64,000 nucleotides of DNA from Lumnitzera littorea. Taxonomy: Eukaryota; Streptophyta; Magnoliopsida; Myrtales; Combretaceae. The position numbers and the translations under genes are program-made. Location of the stretch: positions 5,040,107 to 5,104,106 of the forward strand of contig JAMXBB010000008.1 of the NCBI GenBank assembly GCA_024138015.1. The letters run 5' to 3'. Positions 12,436-24,851 of the stretch are shown here, one piece after another. The stretch's first letter is position 1. Every line of letters begins with the position of its first letter. The notes beneath the pieces are model-generated. The model did not search any database. It had not been told where the DNA came from and saw only the letters and a program-made list of their open reading frames with translations.

Positions 12436-15400
12436 CTACCAACTCAAAGAATTCTTTGACTGTTGAAGTCTTGCATTATAGGAACTTTCTATCTCTTCCT
12501 GCAATTCCATTTATTGTCAGTTGCATGACATGTATGTATCCTAACTCATGTAATTTTGTGGGTATTTGGTAGTTGTAAGGTCATCAATTCTTTGCCTTTT
12601 TTTTTTTTTTAATCGAATTTGTTTTTGAAATAGTGCATTAGCACACATCTAATCGCCATAGCAGAAAGAATATGGTAGACTGGCTTCCTCAGTTTCAGGC
12701 TTTCAGCTTCTTAAACTTCAAGAGACCTTATTGACCAAAAAGACATTTTTAATTATGGAAAAGCCCAAATTTTCTTATTGATATAAACTGAAATGTTTTG
12801 CTAGATGAGTGCTTGGAGCTTCTGTCCACAAACAATGTCTAGAAGTGACAATACCTAGCATGTAAGGAAATCGAATGATAGATTTTTCAGCCCAAGTGAA
12901 AATGAAAACAAGAAATTTGAATGAGGTACCTTGCAAGATTTCAGTAGCGGCTGCAAAAATGATGACCTGAAATACTCAACTGACTTTCCCAGAGAAGTCT
13001 TATCCAGTTCTGGATAAGAGAAACAGTAGAAAATCAGATGAATGGGACTCTAAAACTAAAATAGCACAAAATAGAAGTTGCTGCATACCATCACTGAAGT
13101 CAGCTCTTGTAGCTCCCTTGTTGAGTTCTTCCAAGAGCTGCATGGAAATAAAAAAATGTTGGATGATTGATTGTAAAGTCACCAAAATCAAGCCAGCTTA
13201 TACCTTGCAACAGGGATGAGGAATCCAGACATGATATTAGCCAATTATAATCATCAAAAAAGCTGATGAATGGCTCGATGACCTTAGCTTTAAAGAACAT
13301 TTGCATAATCAAAAGGCAATTTATTTAGAATGATTTATTCCGTAGCCTCATTGCAAGTTGTTTCCAATAAACTTTGCTGAGCAACAGAAAAAAAATATAA
13401 TCTGCTTGTGCATACAAGCATAGTTAAACAATCCCTACTGAAATTGCAGAACTTGGCTCTTACCTTTATCATTCAAATCCGTATTCTTTTTTTAATCAAG
13501 AGTGGAAAAAAAAAAGAAAAGAAAAATACATCACTATGGGGAACAATTAAATAAGTCCATGGTCAAAGGGTTAGATTTCTGTGCGTATGGCACATTGAGG
13601 GGTGTAGCCAATCCTTTGGATAGATGAAATGGCAATGTATGTAAATATTTAATTGTTTTCAGCATCATCAGAGAAATGGCGGTCTCATACATACCACGGA
13701 AAGAGTAGGCACCGTGGTGGGATCAAAAGCATCACAGTTATTTGGATCGATAGGGACACATACACGACCTTGAGAAGAAACAAGAGAAGCAATGAGAGAG
13801 GCTCAAATTGGCTGTTGACCATTAGAATAGCATATTTAGAATTCAAACGGAAAAATTATGAGGGCAGAAAACTTTGACATCATGTATTAATCAATTTGTC
13901 TATCTGAATTAAACTGCCAGGAATTAGAGTTCTGTTCAAAATATTTCTAATGGACCAACTGAGATTTTCTGTCCATTCATTAGGAAACTGACCTGTTTTT
14001 GGATGAACACAAAATGGTGCCTTCAGTAAATGGTTCATGTGTTTGGATACCTGAGAAAATATATCTCGCAGGGTCAATTCGGTAGCATTCCAAGCATTCC
14101 ATTTGAGGATTTCCTCTAGGAGAATAAGTTCTACAAATTACGTTCAGAAAAGAAAAGAGCAAATGGGGATGGTTATCCGACTGACCTCCATATCAATCCT
14201 TGGGTATGTGAAAGAGAAGACAATCTCTTCAACACACCTACGCACACCTTGTGCCTAAAAGAAGAAAAGAAACAGAAAATAAAAACATTTGAGCAATTGA
14301 GTTCCAAACAGGAAATGAAGCTCAGAATAAGCCATCAAGTTACAGATAAGAGTTTGTTAAGGTTCAACCTATATTTTCAGTGTCTGAGCAAGGGGGTTAG
14401 TCCACATTCAACACATTTCATGGCAAAATTTGTTTTAATGTTACTAAGCTACCACAATCAAAAGGGTAATAATGTCAAGCAATGGGATATGGGATAACTC
14501 TAATATGATCTAAATGTTCTAGTTAAAGTAGAATTAACCCATTTATTTGCTTAAGTACTTATCACTTATCAGCATGCATATGCATGCACAGAACATGGAA
14601 AGAGAAAAACTCTGTCCGCTAAACCAAATCCAGCATAAGGAGTGGCTGGCTGGAGGGCCATAGTTAATATCCTAATAAAGGCATTCAAGAATAGAAGAAA
14701 ATGACTTCCATATTTCTTAAAAAGGGCATGAACTCTCATAGAGCATTTTCATTTTAATAAAAATCATTTTCCTTAATTTTCAAATGGTACTATTAAACAT
14801 ATTGTACTATCCGTTTCAATCTTTCTCTCCACAAAGGTAGTTAGACAAGTCAAGTAGATCGATGAGGAATTCTTTTGGTGGAGTGGAAGAGTATTTCTAG
14901 CTACCAAGCCAAAAGTTAAGACAGGACATTGTTGTTCCCCTTTACTTGAAGGTAGCCCGGGTATCCCTAAACTAGAAGTGTGGTTTAGAGCAGCTCAGCT
15001 AAATCACATCTAGAATTTGTGCAATGGAGGCTTTAGGTGTTTATGGGTCAACTAGGAACACATCGTTTTAGCTTTTGGACAGTTAAGTGTCCTTCCTTAT
15101 GCTCTTGCAGTTGGCATAAATTGCTCGATTTTAGTGGTTCAGCAGGTCTCCAATTACACTATGAGGTCGGGGATGGTATCTTTTTTTCTTTATGGTCAGA
15201 CTTATGGTTCCCATCTGGTCTTCTTAATTCACTTCACAGTTCTAGAATGGTTGGGAATTCAGGGCTTTCCTTGAATGCAAGACTTTGCTCCTTGATTGAA
15301 AGTTTGACACTTAGGTCTTTCCCCATTGTTCCTTGTGGGATTCCTTCTCTACTCCTATTCAGCCAAAACCTTCTCTTTCTGACAAGTTAATAAGGGCACC

Positions 15401-18400
15401 CTCTTCATCTGGAGTCTTTCATCAAGAGTGCATATAATGCCTTGAGAGTTGTTGACAGGAAAGTGGAATGATTCAAGCCTGTTTTGTGTAAGAATCCATG
15501 CCTAGGCATTGCTTCACTCACTGGCCGGCATGGAAAAGAAAGCTTTACACCCTTGATAGACTTTCTCAATGGAGTGTTACCAGTAGTTCAGTTTGTTATT
15601 AGTGCTACACAAGTATAGAGAATCATGACATCTTTTTTGGTTTTTTGACAGTTTGTTCTCTTCACTAACATGCCAACAAGACATCTCTTCTTTGGGTTGC
15701 CCTGATCACCTCTGGCTTACTCTCTTCATCAAACTCCAGAGCTTCCTTACCTTGGAGTAGCCTTTTCCGCTGCTGTGTACTATACGCGGAGGCTGCCTAA
15801 TGCAACTTACTTGGGGAAGGCCCATTCCTCCCCTAGTTTATTAAGTAAACAAGTTAGCTTCACAAATTTACTTGTATCTTCTTGAGTGGTTTATCCTAGT
15901 CTACTTCTTATTGTTTGTACATTTTCTGGAATTTTGTAGCTCCCACTTTCCCACCTTGAGCAGTTGTAGCGGTTCCCTTCTTTAATGAAATTATTGATAT
16001 ACCCAAAAGATAACCTAAAAATTTCAGAAATCATCAAAATATTTTCATTTATTGTGATCAAACTATTAACATCAACTATTGGACTAAATATTTGATGAGC
16101 CTTCTTATACATAGCATCAACCTCCACAATTAACAATTAATACAATCCTGTCTATTTACCAATCATTATCTTTTGGATTATCCATTCAATAATGAAACAA
16201 TCAAAGAGGTCTTTCAACTTTAGCACATAGTCATTAAGCTAGCTGAAGGAATGCTTCAAACAAAAATACTGCAAAGAAAGAAATTGCAGTATATGAAGGC
16301 ACTAATAGGATGACAGTCAAGTGACACAGTGAGGTTTGAAAACAATTCATGATAGCCAAACAGAAAACGCAGATGTGATGTCAACAGGACCAAATGTCAT
16401 GTTACTGACATCACCTTGGTTATAAAGCAGTAGTTATCCATGCACAATAATAGGGGGGAAAATCAATTGTCATGTGAATTTGTGAAACATAGAACTAGAC
16501 CTTATGTTTGCCTGACTGAAGGAGGTTCTTTAGCTGCTCCCATCGTACAAGGTTGATGTCTTCTTTTGCCCGACGTTTGTCCTGCCACTTCCCTCGAAGC
16601 TCGGAAGTAACAGCTGCAAATGCATGAAGTTGTCAATATGGTAGGAAAAGATGGGAAATATGGATGTGAAAATAGGCTTTCATCATATTTACATACGTTC
16701 CTCTGGAATCATCTCCAAAATCTTCTCATATCTCTCCTCTGTTGATAGTATATTCTGATCTAAAAGCAACTTCCTCTCAAAGAAATCCTTGAGAACCTCA
16801 GTGTATGATCTCCTGCAGGTACATAACATCTTAGGGAAAGAATAAATGAAATTAAATGAATCTCACATATTTAGTAACTTACGTCAGGAAAGGATGAAGA
16901 GCAGGCCCAAGTAAAGAAACCTTTCTATTACTATTTTCATTACCCTAAAGTCATAAAAATCTGTAAGCAGACAAAGCCCTCGTAAGTAACTATATGATGC
17001 AAATTAAAATAGTAGATTACTTTATACACACGGAAGTAGTCAGCAATAGCTGCCCTCTGCTCATTAGACAACCTGCATCGTCAGTAATAGTGCATGTAAG
17101 CCATCGCGTAACAGAAAAGCAAGGTAGTAAAGTAAATATTTTCACCAACAATATGAAAAAAATACCTTCTAGCTTTCCCATCACAGACCCAACAATGAAC
17201 ACCACGTCGACCACTAAACACCCAGAGAATATGATTAAAACCAAAATCATCTGCATCCAAAGTAATCTGTCAGCAAATAGTCATGCTCCGGCTGAGATTT
17301 CTTTTTTCTCCCCTTTTATGGCCTTGTTCCAATATAGGGGAATCATAATGACTGTAATGGTTGATCATATTTTTGGACGACCAAGTGAAAAGAGAGAAAG
17401 GAAGAAAGAAACGTTGATGAAATTCAATAAAAATGTAATACCCATCAATACAATTGAGTATGAATCATGATGCCCACAATAATCTATGGTCCTATGTATA
17501 ATTCAACTTAAATCATTATCAACAAAGACATAGTATAAGATCTCGTGACACATAATTTTGTCCTTGATAGCATTAACATCTCCCAGACATACTGTCACGA
17601 GATATTAGTTGAAATGTGAGATTTCTCATACACAATGTATATTTTGTGTCTATTGACCAGAAAAAAGTATCAAAAAAGTAAGGGCATGGTAATGAAATAA
17701 GTTCTGAGATAAAATCAATTTCCAACCTCTTAGGGCACGATGAATTATTTTAATAGCTACAGTCATCAAAGGCCAGCAATTTAGGCAAACATCAGCTCCA
17801 GAGCAGCAATATCTAACATCATCATAATCCGTTATATCCTGCAGCCAACAACAGGCAATTAAGACAATGTTTCTCTCCATGCAAGAAAACAATGTAAGGT
17901 GCTTGAACTATCACAGCTTACTATGTCGAAGACAAGCTCCCTCGCCACCGGAGTAAAAACGCTATCCCCCGATTGTGCATAAGCATGTCTCTTGGCAGGC
18001 TGCAGAAAGGTAAAAACTTAAGGGGTTGGAAAATAAGAAAATGCAATCTCTTAAAAGTACGTAAAGTGTCTTCATTTCCATGTCAGAGACTGGTTTCATG
18101 TAAGCATGCAAGAACTGATTATATGGTGAACAAAAACAAAGCAGTACTACTTTAAGCAAATCATACTAGCAAACAGTCTCAGCTTCTTGATTTTGATGTT
18201 AGGAGATCCATAACACAACTCGAACTATCTTATAAGGAAACATCGCTAGAGCTTCCAATTGTTCCAATTCAAATTGCGAAAAACTATATCTTACATCCAC
18301 ACTGTAAACCGGTCCAATATCTATTTTAAAAGGACACTTCTCTTTGATCGACTTTTCCAGTTCCGATGCACTGGTAAAGGACTGGAAGCGCAGGTAAATG

Positions 18401-19482
18401 TCGTTATCCAGTGTGAAAGAAAATTCTCGACGGCCAAAGTAGGACTGATCACAGGCAGGGTGCTTCCCATCTGTGCATAAGCAATATAATGACATTAAAA
18501 TCAGAATGCTCATATAATAATTGATTTCTTCAGTTAGTTTATCTGTTTTGCTATTTGGTGGTTACCATTCCCATAGGACATCCATTTGAAAAGATCGGAA
18601 TGAGGAAAAAGCTTTCCTGCAGCATATTAACTTCATTAGTGAATGGATACTGCAAAGTTCCACGTGATATAAAGCAAAAGCACCAGCATTTTTAAAGATG
18701 GACGATAGCAAATATTTTTAAAGATGGACCCGCCAACTATCAACCACTTTAAACAGGAATTTTGCAGCAGGCTGCCATAACTTTCATTAGATCCAAACTT
18801 TATTAAATTTGGAAGGTTGAAATGATTGAAAATTAGAGCCACAGAATAACCCGTCCAAATCCAGAAGCGCTCAAGTCAGGAATGATCCAACTCCACGTGG
18901 AAAGTTCAAACCTCATCATATTACAAAACCAATCACCACACACCAAAATAGGCATTCAAGCACATGCTTTTGTGAAAATAAAAAGATGTTAGCATAAAAG
19001 AGGGAAGCTAGAAACAGTGTACTTAAAAGGATGAATGTCATAACATGAAAGCCAAGCTCTTTTTCACAATTTTCATCTCATTCATATTACAGTAGGCTGA
19101 CACATCAACTTGTTGCAACAGTCAATAAAGAAATCAAATCATGCATTATCTGTCTGAACTCAAAACAGGACGCCTAACTCAATGGCGGACATGCCAGTTT
19201 AATTTTGCTTCACCATGGACTTACAGATTGACTAGTCAATAGCTAAACACTACCCTTCACCTAATAATCAATGTGTAAAGAGAAAAAATATGGAAAGACT
19301 TGATCAATTTAATCCTATAGCAAAAGGAGAAAGATTACAGCATGATTACCATAGTAAACTTTGAGATAATTAGCATTGAACTCTTCGGGGATGGTATTAT
19401 CAATCTTTAATGCATGACCATCTCCATTAGGCTCGTCAATTAACATGTCATCCCTACCGCCTTCAATTTCTTCTTGAGTCAT
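12436..19482 (-). CDS. POLA3: DNA primase small (catalytic) subunit
   Basis: A catalytic subunit of the DNA polymerase alpha-primase complex, which makes RNA primers in the nucleus. The spliced frame is 1371 nt (456 residues), the usual size for plant p48-type primase. The start ATG (19482-19480) is the first in its exon. Catalytic aspartates D145 and D147 (VFDIDITD) and D347 (YPRIDMEV) are present. So are the zinc-site cysteines C157, C158, C164 and C167 (CCSGADVCLNCW) and the nucleotide-binding SGRRGVHCW (196-204). HPKTG lies near residues 365-369, and the protein ends SLSW. Coding exons, in order: 19482-19350, 18616-18566, 18470-18295, 17999-17922, 17838-17727, 17250-17166, 17072-17021, 16944-16883, 16812-16697, 16613-16501, 14254-14186, 14050-13993, 13768-13695, 13137-13089, 13009-12930, 12498-12436. 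All junctions are GT/AG and keep phase, with no stop. The gene looks intact. Confidence 0.95.
14800..15990 (+). mobile_element. Non-LTR (LINE) 3' fragment in a primase intron
   Basis: Within the 2246-bp intron at 14255-16500, the plus strand shows in broken frames the 3' part of a plant LINE ORF2. There is an end-of-RT block (EGSPGIPKLEVW), then FWTVKCPS, a HYEVGDG and SLWSDLWFPSG block, and a zinc-binding-RT-like HCF..W...KLYTLDRLSQW near 15500. These are the domains that follow reverse transcriptase in plant L1-type elements. It ends in an AT-rich tail near 15990 with TTTAATGAAATT. Stops and frameshifts break it, and the 5' end is missing. It is antisense to the primase gene. Confidence 0.7.
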
Positions 19483-20322
19483 GTTGACACTGCTTAAATC
19501 ATACGATCAAAACAAGCCACATATCATCAAATATATATGACAAAATATTGGCATCACACCCGAATATAACAACACCAGAAACCACATAAAGAAATGCATA
19601 AATCGCTCCAATCTCACTATTAAAATTATAGTTTTCCTGTCCATACCAATGGATCTCCACGTAATGAGCTTAAACCAATGATAGAACCTTTAATCACAAA
19701 TCATGAAAAAAAAAAATCACCCCTAGATAACCTGAAAATTCTGACTGCACTAATTCAATCAGCGAAAGAAGGAAAAATAGTCAATTTATATACCAAAAAG
19801 ATTTTAGCTCACAAAGAAACCCCATAACCTAATGAAAGCATTAATTAATTCTCCAAGCATATAATCAAAATTACATCTTTCCTTCATTTTGTTGCTTTCA
19901 AAAAAAGAAAAACTTTACGGTTAGTTAACAGGCACGGAAAGAACGCCAATTGCTGTAACTCGACGAAACCATATACGAATTTCTCCAAACGGGCAACCAA
20001 ATTTTAATTTTCCTCACTCGCATTAGATGATACCGATAACATGAGCTTAATTTGACCAATAATGGATCTTATTGATTACTAATTACAAGACAAATTCAAT
20101 CTTTTATATACATATAGAAAAGGTATAAGTTACAGTAACATTTCGCCCCAAACAGTTCGTTTTTCCATTTAATGAGCTGATTTTAGCGGACAATTACAAG
20201 CTAATTCACAAAGACGACTGAAAAATGAAACTTTTGCATGTAAAAACCATTACCCTAAAACTAGAGAACGAAATATGGGAATTTCGAGAATTGAAAAACG
20301 AAGAAGAGAGAGAGATACTTAC

Positions 20323-20400
20323 ATAAAGCGTGTTGACTTCGGTAGCGGAAATTTGGGGCTCCGGTGGCTGGAGAAGAAGATTGATTAGTGTTTGCTTGGA
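20323..20400 (-). other. 5' non-coding exon of the primase gene
   Basis: A good splice donor (TTTAT followed by GTAAGT, reverse strand) ends at 20323. The next exon begins after AAGCAG at 19489, seven bases before the ATG. The first intron would thus be 833 bp (19490-20322). The upstream edge of the exon is not defined by sequence; 20400 is only an estimate. Confidence 0.6.
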
Positions 20401-20429
20401 TGGAACTGAGTTTGTGGATTTTTGCTAAC

Positions 20430-20438
20430 GGCGGGAAA
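20430..20438 (-). promoter_or_regulatory. E2F site, proximal
   Basis: On the primase coding strand this reads TTTCCCGCC, an exact E2F/DP consensus (TTTSSCGC core). It lies about 107 bp upstream of the splice donor of the leader exon. E2F sites are known in promoters of plant replication genes, so S-phase regulation is the natural inference. Confidence 0.75.
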
Positions 20439-20459
20439 TAAGAGACCGATAAAAGTTTT

Positions 20460-20567
20460 TTTTTTTTTTTTTGGCGGGAAACGGATATAAAAGTAGACTC
20501 GGGAACAAAAACAAAATAAAAAAGAGTTAATTACGAAAAATCAAAAACGTCATCTTTCTTAAATAAT
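20460..20567. repeat. Inverted repeat, left arm
   Basis: Bases 20460-20554 are the exact reverse complement of 20641-20735, and a further 13 bases match with two mismatches, giving arms of about 108 bp around a 60-bp loop. The arm contains the distal E2F site, a T tract and AATTAC-type words, so it is part of the primase upstream region. Confidence 0.9.
20473..20481 (-). promoter_or_regulatory. E2F site, distal
   Basis: A second exact TTTCCCGCC on the primase strand, 43 bp upstream of the first. Unlike the proximal site it sits inside the inverted-repeat arm, so a third copy in opposite orientation occurs at 20714-20722. Confidence 0.75.
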
Positions 20568-20627
20568 GCAATACATATCTATCGATTTTAAATAAAATAT
20601 TATATAATTGCGAAATATAATAAAAAT

Positions 20628-20735
20628 ATTATTTAAGTACGATGACGTTTTTGATTTTTCGTAATTAACTCTTTTTTATTTTGTTTTTGTTCCCGAGTCT
20701 ACTTTTATATCCGTTTCCCGCCAAAAAAAAAAAAA
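20628..20735. repeat. Inverted repeat, right arm (ends at gap)
   Basis: The mirror copy of 20460-20567, ending in an A tract directly at the first N of the gap. The near-perfect identity and the position at a contig edge suggest either a recent real inversion-duplication or a fold-back assembly artefact. Confidence 0.9.
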
Positions 20736-21087
20736 NNNNNNNNNNNNNNNNNNNNNNNNNNNNNNNNNNNNNNNNNNNNNNNNNNNNNNNNNNNNNNNNN
20801 NNNNNNNNNNNNNNNNNNNNNNNNNNNNNNNNNNNNNNNNNNNNNNNNNNNNNNNNNNNNNNNNNNNNNNNNNNNNNNNNNNNNNNNNNNNNNNNNNNNN
20901 NNNNNNNNNNNNNNNNNNNNNNNNNNNNNNNNNNNNNNNNNNNNNNNNNNNNNNNNNNNNNNNNNNNNNNNNNNNNNNNNNNNNNNNNNNNNNNNNNNNN
21001 NNNNNNNNNNNNNNNNNNNNNNNNNNNNNNNNNNNNNNNNNNNNNNNNNNNNNNNNNNNNNNNNNNNNNNNNNNNNNNNNNNNNNNN
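20736..21087. other. Assembly gap (352 N)
   Basis: A run of undetermined bases. Any open frame across it is meaningless. Confidence 1.
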
Positions 21088-21133
21088 TATGTGATATAAT
21101 AATAGTATTATAATACTATTATTATATCACATA
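21088..21133. repeat. Perfect 46-bp AT-rich palindrome
   Basis: The two 23-base halves (21088-21110 and 21111-21133) are exact reverse complements with no spacer. The palindrome starts at the first base after the gap, so its true outer end is unknown. Confidence 0.9.
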
Positions 21134-21143
21134 TGTAATATTA

Positions 21144-21183
21144 TAAGATATGATATTAATATTTATATTAATATCATATCTTA
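21144..21183. repeat. Perfect palindrome, 19-bp arms, 2-bp loop
   Basis: Arms 21144-21162 and 21165-21183 are exact reverse complements around TT. Together with the preceding palindrome this forms a hairpin-rich block next to the gap. Confidence 0.9.
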
Positions 21184-21806
21184 AAAATTAATGTAAATGT
21201 ACAAATGTCACATTTTAAAAATACGATATTAGTATAAATAATTATATTTCATTTTCAAGATGTAACACAGAAACGATATTTTAGTAATATCTTTATCTAA
21301 TTTGTATAATATTTATTAATTTTGATGATAAACATGCAAAATTTTCCATGATAGAGATTTTAATTTTTTATTAAACAATGTATATGACACATAGCATGTT
21401 TTTACTAAATGATAATTAATTATTAAATCATACAAATATAAATTCTCAAAATTATTCGAAAAATAAAAAGATAAGTAAAAGTTTTAAAGACCACCTTAAG
21501 ACCAAGAGGTTATCGACCTTCACTAATAAGGTTGCGCAACCCTCCTAAGATAGTTATCGACCATTCCTTAACCTTAAAGCTGTCAAAACAATCATAAAAT
21601 GAAAGTGTGTCACAACCCACATAAACTATTACCCATAGCCACCAAAATATTAAAAGAAAAAAAAAAACAACCACTTCAACCAATGACATTTTCATTTTTT
21701 TCTTTTTTATGAGGCGACCTTGGGTAACCGTTCACCTCCTAAGCGAAAGGATCACACAACCACCCTTAAGTAATAGTAGTCACCTACAACTACCTAAATG
21801 TGTCGC
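21184..21806. other. Intergenic, no gene seen
   Basis: AT-rich DNA without a supported gene. Bases 21594-21612 are an exact inverted copy of part of the tandem repeat that follows. Confidence 0.5.
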
Positions 21807-21941
21807 ACACCCACTTTAGAAGTGAGCCATGACACACTTTCATTTTATAGCCATACTACTTATTAGTTGGTTCACACACCCATTTCAGAAGTGAGCCATG
21901 ACACACTTTCATTTTATAGCCATACCACCTATTAGTTGGTT
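21807..21941. repeat. Tandem repeat, two units of ~69 bp
   Basis: Unit one (about 21807-21875) and unit two (about 21876-21941) share GAAGTGAGCCATGACACAC and the following TTTCATTTTATAGCCATAC at a spacing of 69 bp, with a few substitutions. Confidence 0.8.
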
Positions 21942-23467
21942 GAAAAGTTTTTTTTTTATTTTTTATTTTATGCCTTGTTTTATTTTTATAATTTTTTACT
22001 AAATTTATTAACATTATATGTTTATATTATTTAATAATTAATTACCGATCAATAAAGACATGCCATGCATTCTTATACGTAGGTTAATAAAACATTAGAA
22101 ATATTAAGTCATGTATCCATCGAAATGAAGTCACTTGTTTGTAAAGTTGCAATAACACAAGTCATATTTTTGTAATTAACCTAATGGAAAATAAGAAAAG
22201 GGCTAATAGAGAATTCAATAACCCAGCAATTTGTAATTAATATTATTGGTCCGTATGGTCTAATTTGGTTTAGCCTAACAAGATCATTAAATTATTCCAA
22301 TTCAATCCTCAATTGGATTCACTTCATCCTCTTAACTCTTGATCTTCTTACATATCCAAATCAATTATCATTTAACTATATTAATCATGAATAGTTTAAA
22401 TTTTTCATTATTGTATTTAATATCTAATCCAACTTTTATTCACGTATATCATTACTTTATGGTACTTCCACTAACCCATTAGATTATGACATTATGTGGC
22501 ATTTCCGACCAATCTTTTACACAAAAGTATATTGCCATTCTTAAAAAGAAAGGAAAAAAAAAAAACTAAAAGTTTTCCATCAATATATGATTCTAAAAGA
22601 TTTTTTCTTTTTTTTTTTAAGATCTTGCATTCATCAACTTGACTCGCTATAAGAATTGTACAAGTTCATTAAAATTAAAATCACGTCTTATTAATGTTTT
22701 TCAAAATGCACAGCTCAATACTAATGGATGTATATCTAATGCGTGCTTAGTATTACTCTAATCGTAACAATCCAATATGCACTTCGTATTAGCCAAGCTT
22801 TCAACTACTATTATAAACTTAATGTGCACAATACATCAAGGGCTACACTACTATAAACCACATCAATCAACGAAAACTTTATATAATAATGAGGATACTC
22901 AGTAAAGTATACATCGATATGCATACTTATGAATCAAAAGTAAGGTATATTTATAGCCTTTTTTTACACATAATTCGCATAAATCATCTAAATGGACATA
23001 TTGTATCCAAATTACATTAGCTAAATGAGTTTACTCTAATAATCTATACATATAAGACATACACACACACACATATATATATATATGTATATGTATATAT
23101 ATCTCAATAGGGCTACAAATGAAGACTCAACTTACCTTAATTTCACTTCGCTTAAGCATGATTTATAGACAAACTAAACTTGAACTCAAAATGAAATTTA
23201 TTTATTTAAATACGCCAAGTTCAAATTTATATTTAAACTTACAAGCTGCTCATAAGAAGTATGAGACTTGTTGATACCATACACTACTATCCCTAAGGTT
23301 ATATAATTTTATGTACAAGGTTTTTAATTATATATCATTTGCTTTTCATTTTTCCATAACGTGTGATTGGATGGAATAAACCCACCTTAGTCTAATAGCT
23401 TATTTACTTCATTGAATTGAATAGGTATGTAATAGAATTTCAATTCCATACATTTGAATAGACTTGT
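21942..23467. other. Intergenic, no gene seen
   Basis: AT-rich DNA with a CA/TA microsatellite at about 23058-23103. No supported gene on either strand. Confidence 0.5.
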
Positions 23468-23636
23468 TGATGTGCTTAGAAACTCAGTAATCACGAGGAC
23501 TTACCATAGGAGATAAGAGTCAAATGAGTTCTTTGAAATATTGAAAAAAAATAGAATAGATTGGTCAGCAAACAAAATGTAGTAGCTTTCATAAAGCTGC
23601 TCGGAGGATATAATTCATCAACAAACACAACATAAC

Positions 23637-24793
23637 TGTTGAACATAAGGTTCATGATTTGATTTTGATGAGAACAAAACAAAAGGTGTATAATTAAACA
23701 TATTGATATTAATGAGAATAAAACAAAGTATATATCTAAATATGTTGTTTTTTAAGAGAACAAAACAAGTAGATGATTAAACCAAGTATTATTTGATTAT
23801 ATTGAGTTAATTGAAGAAGATTAACTAATTCGTTTAATGATTAAATATATCAATTGACTCTACAGGATGTTTAATATTTTGATTTGAGTGGTGATCAAAT
23901 TATCTTAGAGTTTAGATTGCAAAGTATTTTTTGTTCGTTATGTGTTAAAAGTAATTTGAAGTGATACTCAACTTACCGGCATGACGACTCGAGGAAGAAT
24001 CAGACTGATAATGTAAAGCCCTAAATATCAACAGGAAGGACTTCTTGATCATGAAGAGCTGGCACGTCGGTTCACTTGCCGGTGTTCATGTTGGTAATAT
24101 AATTTATTTCCAGCTTGCCAATAAGGGTAAGGCACCGGTATGCCGGTAAGTCTGATTCAACTAGCTATTGGAGTATTTAATGCACTGTAACTGGAAGAAT
24201 TGAATGGGATGATGTAAATGCTCAACAACTCGACTAAGGACGAGATGGAACCAATCTTTTGTTGCAATATTCCAACATTCCTTTGTACTCTTATTGTCTA
24301 TTATTCTCATTGTCTCTTGTACCCTAATTTTATAATATTTAGAGAGATTTAAAGTGCAATACTTGTGAGCTATTAGTTACAAAGTATTGAGAGTTAAAAG
24401 CACTACAAAAATAATTCTTGAGATTGAGTTTTTGTGTTATGAGTAGAGATTGTGAATTGTGTTGAAAGCTGTGAGTGTGAAACTTGTATAATCAAGTTTG
24501 TGTTTGTGTAGCTTTTGGAGCTTAGATTGAGAAATTAATAAAGTGGTATGAAGTCCTCGATTAAAGACATTGTGTATCCGTAGAGACTTGGGGGCAGTCC
24601 GTACTCCATGTTGAATCCGGGCTTGATTTTCTTTATCCCTACCTCTTTTAATTTCCACATTTATTATTATTTTTATCATTACCTTGATTATACTCATTAT
24701 TGCATTTAGTGCTTAATTTCAAAAAGAATTGCAATTTGTTCTCTATACTCAATTCACCCCCCTTCCCTCTCGAGTTTAGCCTAGTGTTCTTCA
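23637..24793 (+). repeat. 5' LTR of the SIRE-like element
   Basis: 1157 bp, starting TGTTGAACATAAGG and ending TGTTCTTCA. It aligns along its whole length with 30478-31613, with many scattered substitutions and small indels, so the insertion is not recent. Confidence 0.9.
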
Positions 24794-24851
24794 ATTAATA
24801 TCTGAGCTAATCTGTAAATCTTTTGCTTAATCATATATTAGAGTAAAGATC

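Noticed and set aside
16994..17470. Plus-strand 158-codon open frame
   Set aside because: It lies antisense over two primase exons and an intron whose minus-strand reading is clearly conserved.
20681..21094. Open frame of 137 codons
   Set aside because: Almost all of it is N; it is not evidence of a gene.
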